Part shown: piece by piece, positions 46,647-57,569 of the stretch
Layout of the letters: the number at the start of each line of letters is the position of its first letter
How positions within the stretch are numbered: the first letter of the stretch is position 1
NCBI RefSeq assembly: GCF_000717715.1
Contig: NZ_JOAI01000010.1
Location: 122,091-186,090 of the forward strand
Length of the DNA stretch: 64,000 nt
Origin: Streptomyces sp. NRRL B-24484
Lineage (GTDB): Bacteria; Actinomycetota; Actinomycetes; Streptomycetales; Streptomycetaceae
Direction: 5' to 3'
The notes under the pieces: generated by a model
What the model was told of the DNA's origin: nothing
Seen by the model: only the letters and a program-made list of their open reading frames with translations
Database searches by the model: none
Position numbers and translations under genes: made by a program

Positions 46647-47678
46647 TCAGTTCTCCTTCTGCTTGCCGCGGGCCTGCCAGCCGGAGCCCCAGCTCGGTGC
46701 GGGCGGCGCGGACGGCGCGGACGGCGCGGCGGGGGAGCCGTCCACCACGGCCCCGGCCGGACCGGCCGGGCGCGGGGAGCCGGCCTGGTACTCGACCGAA
46801 TCCGAGGTCATCTGCATGAAGGCCTCCTCCAGGGAGGCCTGTTGCGGACTCAGCTCGTGCAGGGTGATCCGGTGGTCCGCGGCGAGCTCGCCGAGGGAGG
46901 CCAGGTCGCCGTCCGGGACCTCGTAGGAGCCGTCCGGCCCCGGGGCGGCGTGCAGACCGGCCCGGTGCAGGGCGTCCAGCAGCAGTTCGGGCTGCGGGGT
47001 CCGGACCCGCACCGCGGACCGGGAGTTCTGCTTGATGAAGTCGGCCATCGGCAGGTCGGCGAGCAGTCGGCCGCGGCCGATCACCACCAGGTGGTCGGCG
47101 GTCAGCGCCATCTCGCTCATCAGGTGCGAGGAGACGAACACCGTCCGGCCCTCCGAGGCCAGGCCCTTCATCAGGGTGCGGATCCAGACGATGCCCTCCG
47201 GGTCGAGCCCGTTCACCGGCTCGTCGAACATCAGGATCTCCGGGTCGCCGAGCAGCGCGGAGGCGATGCCCAGGCGCTGGCTCATGCCGAGCGAGAACCC
47301 GCGGGCCCGCTTGCGGGCCACCGCGCTCAGGCCGACCAGCTCCAGCACCTCGTCGACCCGGCGGGCGGGGATCCGGTTGCTCTGCGCCATCCACAGCAGG
47401 TGGTCGCGGGCGGTGCGGCCCGGGTGGACGGCCTTCGCCTCCAGCAGCGCCCCGATGTAGCTGAGCGGCTCCGCGAGCTGCCCGTACCGGCGGCCGTCCA
47501 GGGTGACCCGGCCCGCGGTGGGACGGTCGAGGTCGAGGATCATCCGCATCGTGGTGGACTTCCCGGCACCGTTCGGGCCCAGGAAGCCGGTCACCACGCC
47601 GCGCGGGACCGCGAAGCTCAGTCCGTCCACGGCCAGCGTGTCGCCGTAGCGTTTCGTCAGCTCGTGCAGCTCGATCAT
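46647..47678 (-). CDS. ABC transporter ATP-binding protein
   Basis: 343 residues, ATG 47678. Walker A GPNGAGKST (34-42), signature FSLGMSQRLGIASALL, Walker B EILMFDEPVNGLDPEG and the H-loop VFVSSHLMSEM. DrrA/CcmA-type drug-export ATPase with the usual extra C-terminal domain (about 220-300), then a Pro/Ala/Gly-rich tail. It forms an operon with the permease. Divergent from the hydrolase gene. Confidence 0.92.
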   Translation of the reverse strand: MIELHELTKRYGDTLAVDGLSFAVPRGVVTGFLGPNGAGKSTTMRMILDLDRPTAGRVTLDGRRYGQLAEPLSYIGALLEAKAVHPGRTARDHLLWMAQSNRIPARRVDEVLELVGLSAVARKRARGFSLGMSQRLGIASALLGDPEILMFDEPVNGLDPEGIVWIRTLMKGLASEGRTVFVSSHLMSEMALTADHLVVIGRGRLLADLPMADFIKQNSRSAVRVRTPQPELLLDALHRAGLHAAPGPDGSYEVPDGDLASLGELAADHRITLHELSPQQASLEEAFMQMTSDSVEYQAGSPRPAGPAGAVVDGSPAAPSAPSAPPAPSWGSGWQARGKQKEN

Positions 47679-47758
47679 GTCCGCTCCCTCAGTCCTCGTC
47701 AGGCTATGACAAAAGGGACATACGGTTGCGGTGGCTGCGTCCCCTCGGCGAGCCGCAA

Positions 47759-47764
47759 TACGGT
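47759..47764 (+). promoter_or_regulatory. -10 element TACGGT, leaderless hydrolase promoter
   Basis: TACGGT is followed by 6 nt and ATG 47771, without a ribosome-binding site. Confidence 0.5.
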
Positions 47765-47770
47765 GGCTGC

Positions 47771-48565
47771 ATGAGCCTCCCCAGCGCGCCGGCCGCGCAC
47801 GAGAACGGCAGCGGGACCCCGGTCGTCCTGCTGCACGCCTTCCCGCTCTCCGCCCGGATGTGGGCCTGCCAGCTGGAGCGGCTGCCCGGCCCGGCCGGCG
47901 ACACCGCCCGGGTGATCGTCCCCGACCAGCGGGGCTTCGGCAGCGCCCCGCTCGGCCGTGACGAGCCCTCGCTGGACGTCGTCGCCGACGACATCGCCCG
48001 GCTGCTGGACGCCGAGGGCCTGGACCGGGCCGTCGTCGGCGGCCTCTCCATGGGCGGCTACGTCGCCATGGCCTTCGCCCGCCGCCACGGCGACCGGCTC
48101 GCCGGCCTCCTCCTCGCCGACACCAAGGCCACCTCCGACTCCGACGCGGCCCGCACCAACCGCGAGCGGATCGCCCGTGCCGTCGAGGCCCGCGACAGCG
48201 TGCAGATCCTCGCCGACGAGAAGATCGAGGACGGCCTGCTCGGCCCCGCCACCGACCCCGCGCTGACCGCCCACGTCCGCGCGATGATCGCCGAGGCCCC
48301 GCCGCAGGCCGTCGCCTGGGCCCAGCGCGCGATGGCAGCCCGCGGCGACTCCCTGGACGTGCTGCGGGGCGTCCGCGTCCCCGCCGCGGTCATCGTCGGC
48401 GAGGCCGACGCCGTCACCCCGCTCGCCGAGGCCCGCCTGATGGCCGAGGCACTGCCGGACGCCGAACTCACCGTCATCCCCTCGGTCGGCCACCTCAGCT
48501 CACTGGAGGCACCCGAGACCTTCAACGCCGCAGCCCGCGCCCTGCTGCTCCGCGTGCGCGGCTGA
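47771..48565 (+). CDS. Alpha/beta hydrolase
   Basis: 264 residues, ATG 47771. The oxyanion strand LLHAFPLSARMW, nucleophile elbow VVGGLSMGGYVAM with Ser93, the acid in GEADAVTPLAEA near residue 216 and His in IPSVGHLSSLEAPE near 240 complete the triad. The sequence is closest in style to 3-oxoadipate enol-lactonase-like hydrolases; the substrate is not determined. Confidence 0.88.
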   Translation: MSLPSAPAAHENGSGTPVVLLHAFPLSARMWACQLERLPGPAGDTARVIVPDQRGFGSAPLGRDEPSLDVVADDIARLLDAEGLDRAVVGGLSMGGYVAMAFARRHGDRLAGLLLADTKATSDSDAARTNRERIARAVEARDSVQILADEKIEDGLLGPATDPALTAHVRAMIAEAPPQAVAWAQRAMAARGDSLDVLRGVRVPAAVIVGEADAVTPLAEARLMAEALPDAELTVIPSVGHLSSLEAPETFNAAARALLLRVRG

Positions 48566-48654
48566 ACCCGGCGCCCGGGCCGGGGCGGGCGTCGCGCCCC
48601 CGCCCCGGCCCGGGACCCGCCGCCGCAACAACGCAACGGCGCCGTGAACGACGA

Positions 48655-48684
48655 AGCGGCCCCCGCCCGGAGGCGGGGGCCGCT
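48655..48684. terminator. Bidirectional terminator between hydrolase and filP
   Basis: Perfect 13-bp stem AGCGGCCCCCGCC / GGCGGGGGCCGCT with loop CGGA, in the 134-bp gap between the convergent genes. Confidence 0.8.
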
Positions 48685-48699
48685 GTCACACCCGAAGCG

Positions 48700-49629
48700 T
48701 CAGCGCGACTGCTGGGCCGGCACGCCCAGGCCGTCGTCCGACGGCGAACCGGCCGCGGCCACCGCCGCACCGGTCAGCGTCGCCAGCATCTCGCGGACGT
48801 TGGTCAGCTGAGCGTTGATCGAGTCGCGGCGGTTGGTGAGCGCCGCCAGCTCACGCTCGGACTCGCTGCGGACCCGGTCGGCCTTGGCGTTGGCGTCGGC
48901 CACGATGTCCTCGGCCTGGCGCTGTGCGGTCTCCACCGTCTGACGGGCGCGGCGCTCGGCGTCGGTGCGCAGCTTCTCCGCCTCCAGGCGGAGCTGCTCG
49001 GCGCGGTGCTCGATCTCCGCGAGGCGCTTCTCCGCCTTCGCCTGGCGGGCCGCCAGGTCCCGCTCGGACTGCTCGCGGCGCTTGGCCAGGTTGGTCTCGA
49101 ACTCCAGGGCGGCCTGCGCGGCCTTGGTGCGGGTCTCCTCGAAGAGGGCGTCCGCCTCCTCGCGCTTGTTCTGCGCGTCCTTGTTCGCCTCGGCCCGCAG
49201 CTGCGCCGCGTCGCTCTTGGCCTTGTCGACGATCCGCAGACCCTCGTCCTCGGCCTTCGCCTTGCGGTCCTTGGCGTAGTTCTCCGCCTCGGTGCGGACC
49301 TGCTGCGCGGCGGCCTCGGCCAGCTCGCGGTGCTGCTCGGCGGCGCGGTGCGCCTCGTCGCGCAGGTCCTTCGCCTCCTCCTCGGCCAGGCGGAGGATCT
49401 TCTCCACCCGGGCGCCGAGGCCGGCGTAGGACGGCTCCGCCTCGGTCACCGCGGCCTGGGCGGTCTGCGTCTCCAGGTGCAGCTCCTCGATGCGCTTCTC
49501 CAGCGCACCGATGCGGGACAGCGCGCTGTCCCGGTCGGCCACCAGCTTGGTGATCCGCTCGTCGACCTGGGCGCGCTCGTACCCACGGCGCACCAGGTCG
49601 AAGCCGTGGGGGGAGTGACTGTCGCTCAT
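48700..49629 (-). CDS. filP: FilP, filament-forming coiled-coil cytoskeletal protein
   Basis: 309 residues, ATG 49629. A short DivIVA-like N-terminus (SPHGFDLVRRGYERAQVDERI) leads into an almost uninterrupted Ala/Glu/Arg/Lys coiled coil (about 30-270), ending in a short Gly/Ala tail. FilP forms intermediate-filament-like networks behind hyphal tips and works with Scy and DivIVA in apical growth. The repeat pattern shared with Scy (mixed heptads and hendecads) is visible as runs such as AEKRLAEIEHRAEQLRLEAEKLRTDAERRAR; its location next to scy supports the call. Confidence 0.93.
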   Translation of the reverse strand: MSDSHSPHGFDLVRRGYERAQVDERITKLVADRDSALSRIGALEKRIEELHLETQTAQAAVTEAEPSYAGLGARVEKILRLAEEEAKDLRDEAHRAAEQHRELAEAAAQQVRTEAENYAKDRKAKAEDEGLRIVDKAKSDAAQLRAEANKDAQNKREEADALFEETRTKAAQAALEFETNLAKRREQSERDLAARQAKAEKRLAEIEHRAEQLRLEAEKLRTDAERRARQTVETAQRQAEDIVADANAKADRVRSESERELAALTNRRDSINAQLTNVREMLATLTGAAVAAAGSPSDDGLGVPAQQSR

Positions 49630-49736
49630 GGGGATTAGGGCTTCCTGTCGTCAGACCGCTGAGGTGGTTGAGGGAATCCTGACACGTTATCGGAGTGTCA
49701 TCGGCGAAATGCCGATGAGTCACGGACAATGTCCGC

Positions 49737-52700
49737 TCAATCGGGTGGCGGGCTTCCGGGGCGATTGCCTCCCGACCGCTGGGCGCCCACACCGGCCCCC
49801 GCGCGGGGCACCCCGTCCTTCCTGCTTCCCCCGTTGGCCTGCTGCACCGGCGACGGCGCCTCGAACGCCTCCAGGGCGGACAGCACGTCCTGCACCCTGG
49901 AGATCTCGGTGTTGATGTCCTTGCGGCGCCGGACCAGCTCGTCGAGTTCGCGCTTGCCCTCGTCGGTGATCCGCTTGGCCTCGGCCCGGGCCTCGGCGAG
50001 CACCCGCTCGGCCTCCTCCTCGGCCAGCCGCAGCTGCTCGGACGCGGACTCGTCCGCCTTCTGCAGCCGCTTCTCGGCCTCCTCGGAGGCGGCCTCGATC
50101 TTGCCGGTGGCCTCCTCCTCGGCGCCGGCGAGCTTGGCCTCGGCCTTCTCGATCAGCTTCTCGGCGCGGTCGGTGGAGTCGGCGAGCTTCTGCTCGGCGC
50201 CCTTCAGCAGGCCCTCGGCCTTGCGGACGGCCGCGATGCGGACCTTGCTCGCCTCCCCGGAGGCCTCCGACGTCAGCTCGGACGCCCGCTCCTCGGCCGC
50301 GGCGACCAGCTTCGCGGCGCGCTCCTCGGCCTCGGCGACCGTCGCGACGGCCTGGTCCTCGGCCTCGGTCAGCTGGTCCTGCGCGGCGGTGACCAGCGCG
50401 TCCACCCGCTCGCCGGCCGACTTCATGGCCTGCGCGTTCTCCTTGCGGGCCCGCTCGTGCAGGGCCTCGATCTCGGCGTCGGTGCGCTCGCGCAGCTCCT
50501 CGGCGCGCTCGCGGATCGCGGTCGAGTCCCGGCGGGCCTCGGACAGCAGCGCGTCCGCGTCCGACCGGGCCTTCTCGACCTCGGCCTGCCCGGCGGCCTC
50601 GCCGGCCGCGACCAGCCGCTCGGCCTCCTTGCGGGCGGCGGCGACCATCGCGTCCGCCTGCTCCTCCGCGGCCGCGGTGGTCGCCAGCGCCGTGGTCTGC
50701 GCCTCCTCGCCGAGCTGCTCGGCGTCCGAGAACGCCTTCTCCAGCACGGAGGTGGCCTGCTCCCGGGTGGACCGGTCGAACTGCTCGGCGGCCTCGCGCA
50801 GCTCGATGTCGTACGCGTCGGCCCGGCTGCGGGTGGACGCGTCGTAGTCGTCCGCCAGCTGCCGGGTGGCGTGCGCGTACTCCTCGGCCTCGGCGCGCAG
50901 CGCCGCGGAGAACTCCTCCGCCTCGGCGACCGCGGCGGTGGACCGCTCCTCGGCGCCGGCCAGCGTGCGACGGGCCTCGGCCTCGGCCTCGGCGCGCCGC
51001 TGCTCGGCGAACTCGGCGGCGGAGGCCCGCTCGTTCTGCGCCTCCTCGCGCACCGCGGTGTCGAAGGCGACGGCCTCGGCACGCTGCTGCTCGATGTCGG
51101 CGGCGGCGGCCTCCCGGTCGGCGGCCAGCTCGGCGGAGACCCGCTCGCGCAGCTCGGCCGTCTCGCGCTCGGCGGCCTCGCGCAGCTCCCTGCTCTCGCG
51201 CTCGGCGGCCTCGCGCAGCTCCCTGCTCTCGCGCTCGGCGGCCTCGCGCAGCTCTGAGCACCTCGGCGTCGGTCCGCGCCCTGCGGAGCGTCTCCTCGGC
51301 CTCGGTGCGGGCCTTCTCCAGCGCGTTGGCGGCCTCGGCGGCCAGCGTGCCGGCCTGCTCGCGGGCGGCGTCCAGCGCCTCCGCGGCCTCCGTGCGCAGC
51401 TCCCGGGCCTCGGCCTCGGCGGCGTCGCGGACGGCGGCGGTCTCACCCGCGGTGCGGATGGTCAGCTCGGCGGCCTCGCGCTCGGCGGCCTCCCGCGCGG
51501 CGCGGGCGGCGGCCAGCTGCTCGGTGGTCTCCTCCTGCTCGCGGCGCAGCCCCTCGGAGGCGGCCTCGCGCTCGCGGCCGGACTCCTCGCGCAGGGCGGC
51601 GGCGTCCGCCTCGGCGGCGGCGCGCTCGGTGGCGGCCCACTCGTCGGTCTCGGTGCGCAGCGCCTCGGCGGCGGCCGCAGCCTCGGCCCGGACGGTCTCC
51701 GCGTCGGCGGCGGCCTCCTCGCGCAGCCGTCCGGCCTCGTCGGAGGCCTCGCGGCGGACGGCCTCGGCGGCCTCCTCGGCCTCGGCCCGGCGGGCCTGCG
51801 CGGCCTCCTCGGCGTCGGCGCGCATCCGCTGCACGTCCTCCGCCGCACCGCGGCGCAGGTCGGCGGTCTCCCGCTCGGCGGTGGTGCGGGCGTCGGCAGC
51901 CGCGGCACGGGCGGTGGCCAGCGCCTCCTCGGCCTCCCGTTCGGCGGCGTCGAGGAGCTTCTCGGCCTCGGTGCGGGCCCGGGCGAGGGTCTGCTCGGCG
52001 CGGCCCTGGGTGGCGAGCGCCTGGTCCTTCGCCTCGGCGCGCAGCCGGTCGGTCTCGGCGGCGGCGCCGGCGCGCAGCTCGTCCGCGTCCTTCTTGGCGC
52101 GGGTGAGCAGCTCCTCGGCGCTCTTGGCGGACTCCTCGATCTGCACGACGGCCTGGCGGCGGGCGTCGCCGCGGACCCGGTCGGCCTCGGCGGCGGCCTG
52201 CGCGCGCAGTTCCTCCGCCTCGGCGCGCAACCGGGCGGCCTCCTCGTGCATCCGCTCCATCTGCTCGCGGATCGAGGCGGCGTCGTCGAGCGCGGCGTTC
52301 TGCGCCTCCTCGACGGCGGCCATCGCCTGCTCGCGGAGGCGGTCGGCCTCGGCGGCGGCCTCGGCGCGCAGCCGGTCGGCCTCGGTCGCGGCCTCCTCGC
52401 GGGTGGTGTCGGCGTCCCGGGTGGCCCGGGCGAGCACCTCCTCCGCCCGGCGGGCGGCCTTGGCGAGGTGGACGGCGGCGTCCTTCGCGCCGTCGGCGCG
52501 GCCGCGCTCCTCGGCCTCGGCGCGCAGCGCCTGGGCGGTGGCCTCGGCCTCGGACCGCAGCGCGGCGACCTCGCCCTCGACCTCGGCCCGCAGGTCGGCG
52601 AGCTCCGCCTCGGCCTCGGCCTTCAGCTGGGAGACCACGGACTCGGCGGTGGCGCGCAGCCGCTCGCTCTCCTCGGCGGCGGCGGCCCTGGCGGCGTCGG

Positions 52701-53829
52701 CCTCGGCCTGCGCGGTCGCCGCGGAGGCCTTGATGATCTCGGCCTCCTTGGTGGCGGCGGCCACCATCTTGGCGATCTCGGCCTTGGCGGTGAGCGAGCG
52801 CTGCTCGCTGGCGGCCTCGCCGTCGGCGACCCGCTGCTCGGCCGCGGCGGCGGCCTCGGCCTGCAGCCGCTCGGCGGCGTCCCGGGCGGCGTTGAGCTGG
52901 TCGGCGGCCTCCTGGCGGGCCCGCTCGGCCTCGGCGAGGGCCTCGGCGCGGAGCCGTTCTATCTCGGCCTGGGCGCGGCCGAGGGCGGCCTCGGCGCGCT
53001 CCTGGTCCTCCAGGGCCTGCCGCTTGAGCTCGCCGATCTCGGCCTGGGCGGCGGCGAGCCGGCGCTCGGCGGCGGCGTGCGCCTGGGCGAGCTGCTGCTG
53101 GGCCTCGTTGGCGGCGCTGCCGCGGAGCTCCTCGGCCTGGGCGCTGGCCTGCTGGGCCTGCTCGGACGCGGCGCGCAGCAGGCGCTCGGCGTCGGTCTGG
53201 GCGCGGTGCAGGGCGGCCTCGGCGGCCGCCTGGGCCTCGCCGCGGGCGGCGTCGACGTCGGCGGCGGTCTGGGCGCGGGCCTGGTCGGCGAGGGCGGTGG
53301 CCTCGGCGCGGGCGGCGGCCATCATCCGCTCGGACTCGATCCGGGCCTCCTGCAGCAGGCGCTGGGCCTCCTGCTCGGTGCCGGCCCGGGTCTGCTCCGC
53401 CCAGGAGACGTTCTCCTTGACGTGGCGCTCGGCGGAGCGGCGGAACTCGTTGAGCTCCTCCTCCAGCTGGTGGCGCCGGGTGGCGAACTCGGTCTCCAGC
53501 CGGGCGGTGCGCTCGGCGGCCTCGGCCATCAGCCGCTGGGTGGCCGCCTGGGACTCGCGCAGCTGGCGCTCGGCGTCGGCGCGGAGCTGCTCGGCCTGCA
53601 TCTCGGCGGTGCGGAGCAGCTGCTCGGCCTGGCCGGAGACGGAGTCGAAGGCGCGCGGCTGCGCCAGCTGCCGACGGGCCTCGTGCAGCTTGGCCCGGAG
53701 CACCTCCACCTGGTAGGCGAGGTCCTCGGCATGCTGGACGGTCTTGTCCCGCTCCTTGCGAGTCCGTTCCATCTCGGCCTCGAACTGGGAGAGGTGATCC
53801 TCAACCTCGTAGCGGTCGTTGCCCCGCAC
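49737..53829 (-). CDS. scy: Scy, tip-organising coiled-coil scaffold, frameshifted in this sequence
   Basis: 4,093 nt from GTG 53829, one base more than a whole number of codons. The N-terminal part (HLSQFEAEMERTRKERDKT...) runs in one frame to about 51255; the C-terminal part (SELREAAERESRELREAAERE to NRPGSPPPD) continues in another. With one base removed near 51255 (or two added) a continuous protein of about 1,363 residues results, close to the roughly 1,300 of S. coelicolor Scy. Without repair the first frame drifts into Arg/Gly-rich nonsense. Scy is nearly all coiled coil with a recurring 51-residue pattern of heptads and hendecads and recruits DivIVA and FilP at hyphal tips. The break may be a sequencing error or a real mutation. 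Confidence 0.88.
51165..51254 (-). repeat. 33-bp tandem repeat in scy, 2.7 copies (hendecad)
   Basis: Units 51165-51197, 51198-51230 and a partial 51231-51254 are identical and encode the 11-residue ELREAAERESR, a hendecad coiled-coil repeat. The scy frameshift lies exactly at the end of the last unit. Confidence 0.95.
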
Positions 53830-54258
53830 TCCGCGGTCCCATCCATCTCCTGGTCGCGTCCTCGACCCGGCCGTTCCGACGCCCCATTCCTGCCCGGGGC
53901 CGGACCGGCTGGTCCTTGCAGCCGCAGCGCCTGCCGCGGTCGGAGTCCGAAGGTGTGGTGCGCGGCGTTGCCGCGTCCCCCGTCCGGGTGGACTCCTGAG
54001 CGAACTCTTGCCTCGTGGAGAATGGTGACAGATCAGACCTGCGACTGTTCAGCCGTGCCCGCTCAATGGACTCCCCTGCGGCGGGCCCGTCCGGGTCTCC
54101 CCGTCCGCGACCGCCTCGGCCGTGCTCCCTGCCGGTCCTCCCGGCGTACTGGTGCACCCGGGCATTGTAGTGTGCCCGGCTTGCAGCGGAATGGCCGAGT
54201 GGAGGTTTTCCGAGGTTACCGACGGGTCGGGAAGGGGGCCGTTACGGTACGACCCCCT

Positions 54259-54332
54259 CCGTTTCCGCCGGGTCCCGTCCGGACGGGTCAGGACCCGTCC
54301 GGTCCCGACCGTTTCCGCCGGGTCCCGTCCGG
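54259..54332. repeat. 24-bp direct repeat, two copies 50 bp apart
   Basis: Bases 54259-54282 recur identically at 54309-54332 (beginning CCGTTTCCGCCGGGTCCC), with further GGTCCYGTCC pieces between and after. Confidence 0.85.
54279..54302 (-). terminator. Hairpin downstream of epimerase gene
   Basis: Perfect 11-bp arms CCGGACGGGTC / GACCCGTCCGG separated by AG, 54 bp beyond the epimerase stop and inside the repeat patch. Confidence 0.6.
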
Positions 54333-54355
54333 TCCTGTCCGGGCCGGCTCCGTTC

Positions 54356-54787
54356 TCAGTGCTCCGTGCCGGCCGAGGTCACCAGCTCGGTCAGCACGCC
54401 GCCGCAGTCCTTCGGGTGCAGGAACGTGATCCGCGAGCCCATCGAACCGATCCGCGGCTCGTCGTACAGCACCCGCACGCCCTTGGCCCGGATGTCCGCG
54501 GCGTCGCTGTCCACGTCGGCGGTGCCGAAGGCGATGTGGTGCACGCCCTCGCCGTTCTTGGCCAGCCACTTGGCGACCGTGGAGTCCTCGCGGGTCGGCT
54601 CCAGCAGCTGCAGGTAGGACGCGCCGCCGTCACCGGTGTCGTTGATCTTGAGCATGGCCTCGCGGACGCCCTGCTCCTCGTTGACCTCGCTGTGGAACAC
54701 CTCGAAGCCGTACGTCGCGCGGTAGAACTCGACCGTCCTGTCGAGGTCGAAGCAGGCGATGCCGATGTGGTCGATGCGGGTCAGCAC
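54356..54787 (-). CDS. mce: Methylmalonyl-CoA epimerase
   Basis: 143 residues. GTG 54787 is chosen: GGAGGT lies 8 nt upstream and the product begins MLTRIDHIGIACFDLD, as expected for this enzyme; ATG 54802 adds five residues but has no ribosome-binding site. Vicinal-oxygen-chelate fold with metal ligands in RIDHIGIA, YLQLLEP, GVHHIAFG and the catalytic GVLTELV end. It interconverts the 2S and 2R forms of methylmalonyl-CoA between propionyl-CoA carboxylase and the B12-dependent mutase. Divergent from the thiolase gene. Confidence 0.94.
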   Translation of the reverse strand: MLTRIDHIGIACFDLDRTVEFYRATYGFEVFHSEVNEEQGVREAMLKINDTGDGGASYLQLLEPTREDSTVAKWLAKNGEGVHHIAFGTADVDSDAADIRAKGVRVLYDEPRIGSMGSRITFLHPKDCGGVLTELVTSAGTEH

Positions 54788-55072
54788 GGCGGAGACCTCC
54801 ATGGTGGGAGTCGACGAGGGTGGGCTCCAGTGCAGCGCATGCGGCGGAGGCTTGGCCACCGCCCGCGGTGCGAGCCTGCTCACAGTCTCGCGCCCCGCGC
54901 GGCCGGCCCGGGCCCGCCCGCGAATGTCACCCGGGCCGCCGTGACACGGTGTTGACTGGAGGGTGACAGTGCCACTGATCACACCCCGGCGCCGGTGACG
55001 CACGGGTTACGGGTCAGTACATTGAGCCGCATCCCCACACCCTCATGGCCGACGCGCGAAGGGGCTCGTCTC

Positions 55073-56263
<1,191 letters not shown>

Positions 56264-56278
56264 CCGGCCGGCGTTTCC

Positions 56279-56318
56279 CGGGGGCGCACGGCGTGGACGA
56301 CCACGCCGTGCGCCCCCG
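56279..56318 (+). terminator. Terminator after thiolase gene
   Basis: Perfect 18-bp stem (56279-56296 with 56301-56318), loop ACGA, followed by CTTTCC. It lies between the thiolase and meaB and ends 27 bp before the meaB start. Confidence 0.75.
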
Positions 56319-56344
56319 CTTTCCGATCGAGGAGACGGACTCTC

Positions 56345-57307
56345 ATGGTCGACGTGGCGACGCTGGTCGAGCAGGCCCGGACGGGGCACCCCAGGGCCGT
56401 GGCACGGCTGATCTCGCTGGTCGAGAACGCCGCCCCGCAGCTGCGCGAGGCCATGGCGGCCCTCGCCCCGCACACTGGCAGGGCCTACACCGTCGGCCTC
56501 ACCGGTTCGCCGGGCGTCGGCAAGTCCACCTCGACCTCGGCGCTCGTCTCCGCGTACCGCCGGCTCGGCAAGCGGGTCGGTGTGCTCGCGGTCGACCCGT
56601 CCTCGCCGTTCTCCGGCGGCGCGCTGCTGGGCGACCGGGTCCGGATGCAGGACCACGCGACCGACCCCGAGGTGTTCATCCGGTCGATGGCCACCCGCGG
56701 CCACCTCGGCGGCCTCTCCTGGTCCGCCCCGCAGGCCCTGCGGGTGCTGGACGGCGCCGGCTGCGACGTGATCCTGGTGGAGACCGTCGGCGTCGGCCAG
56801 TCCGAGGTCGAGGTCGCCGCCCAGGCCGACACCACCGTCGTCCTGCTCGCCCCCGGGATGGGCGACGGCATCCAGGCGGCCAAGGCCGGCATCCTGGAGA
56901 TCGGCGACGTCTTCGTCGTGAACAAGGCCGACCGGGACGGTGCCGACGCCACCGCCCGCGAGCTCAACCACATGCTCGGCCTCGGCGGGTCCCGCCGCCC
57001 CGGCGACTGGCGGCCGCCGATCGTCAAGACCGTCGCCGCCCGGGGCGAGGGCGTCGACGAGGTGGTCGAGGCCCTGGAGAAGCACCGCGCCTGGCTGTCC
57101 GCAACGGGGGAGCTCGCCGTACGGCGCACCCGGCGGGCCGCCCAGGAGATCGAGGCGATCGCGCTCGCCGCCCTGCGGTCCCGGATCGGCGACCTGCACG
57201 GCGACCGCCACCTGCTCGGCCTCGCCGAACGGGTCGCCGCCGGCGAACTCGCCCCCTACGGCGCCGCCGACCACCTCGTCGCCGGCCTCACCGAGAACAC
57301 CCGGTAA
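56345..57307 (+). CDS. meaB: Methylmalonyl-CoA mutase-associated GTPase MeaB
   Basis: 320 residues, ATG 56345 with GAGGAGA upstream. P-loop GLTGSPGVGKS (51-61), AVDPSSPFSGGALLGDRVRM, the switch VETVGVGQSEVEVA and the guanine motif VNKADRDGA are diagnostic. MeaB protects and reloads adenosylcobalamin-dependent mutases. The mutase itself is not in the window; the epimerase (54.4 kb) and the adenosyltransferase (34.7 kb) are. Because the thiolase terminator stands just before the gene, it may depend on read-through or on a promoter I cannot see. Confidence 0.96.
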   Translation: MVDVATLVEQARTGHPRAVARLISLVENAAPQLREAMAALAPHTGRAYTVGLTGSPGVGKSTSTSALVSAYRRLGKRVGVLAVDPSSPFSGGALLGDRVRMQDHATDPEVFIRSMATRGHLGGLSWSAPQALRVLDGAGCDVILVETVGVGQSEVEVAAQADTTVVLLAPGMGDGIQAAKAGILEIGDVFVVNKADRDGADATARELNHMLGLGGSRRPGDWRPPIVKTVAARGEGVDEVVEALEKHRAWLSATGELAVRRTRRAAQEIEAIALAALRSRIGDLHGDRHLLGLAERVAAGELAPYGAADHLVAGLTENTR

Positions 57308-57569
57308 CGACCGCCCCCGCCCACCCGCGAGAGCGACATCAGGGGCGCGGGGAACTGCGCAATCCGGGAGCGGCGAGCCCGTGTATCCGGGAAAGCGAAA
57401 ACAGGGGCGCGGGGAACTGCGCGACGCGGAAGAACACGGCCTGTGCTTTCCGACCCGCGCAGTTCTCCCCCCAGCCTTCGGCCGGGAGGTGCCCCCACGC
57501 GCCCCCGGGCAGCTGCCCCCCAGGTACTGCCGCAGGCGGCTGCCCCGTGCGTCCGGGGGGCCTGCGCCG
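57308..57569. other. Intergenic region after meaB with repeated elements
   Basis: The gap between the convergent meaB and MarR genes has no gene. AGGGGCGCGGGGAACTGCGC occurs at 57341-57360 and 57403-57422, and an inverted copy of its end (GCGCAGTT) at 57457-57464 can pair with the second one. This 20-mer is, as I recall, frequent in streptomycete intergenic regions, often near gene ends. Confidence 0.75.

Larger units (their letters stand above)
53830..54355. other. Intergenic region upstream of scy
   Basis: 526 bp without a credible gene. The part near scy must hold its promoter (not identified); the part near the epimerase gene is a GTCCGG-rich repeat patch with a hairpin (54259-54332). 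Confidence 0.4.

Noticed and set aside
49720..51254. Continuation of the upstream scy frame to 49720
   Set aside because: After about 51255 this frame encodes Arg/Gly-rich nonsense, while another frame keeps the coiled coil.
51165..51260. Programmed frameshift or phase variation in scy
   Set aside because: The 33-bp unit is a multiple of three, so copy-number change cannot switch the frame, and no slippery site with a downstream structure is evident.
50866..54429. Open frame of 1,187 codons on the plus strand opposite scy
   Set aside because: Leu/Gly/Ala-rich antisense shadow of the Ala/Glu coiled coil, without any domain or ribosome-binding site.
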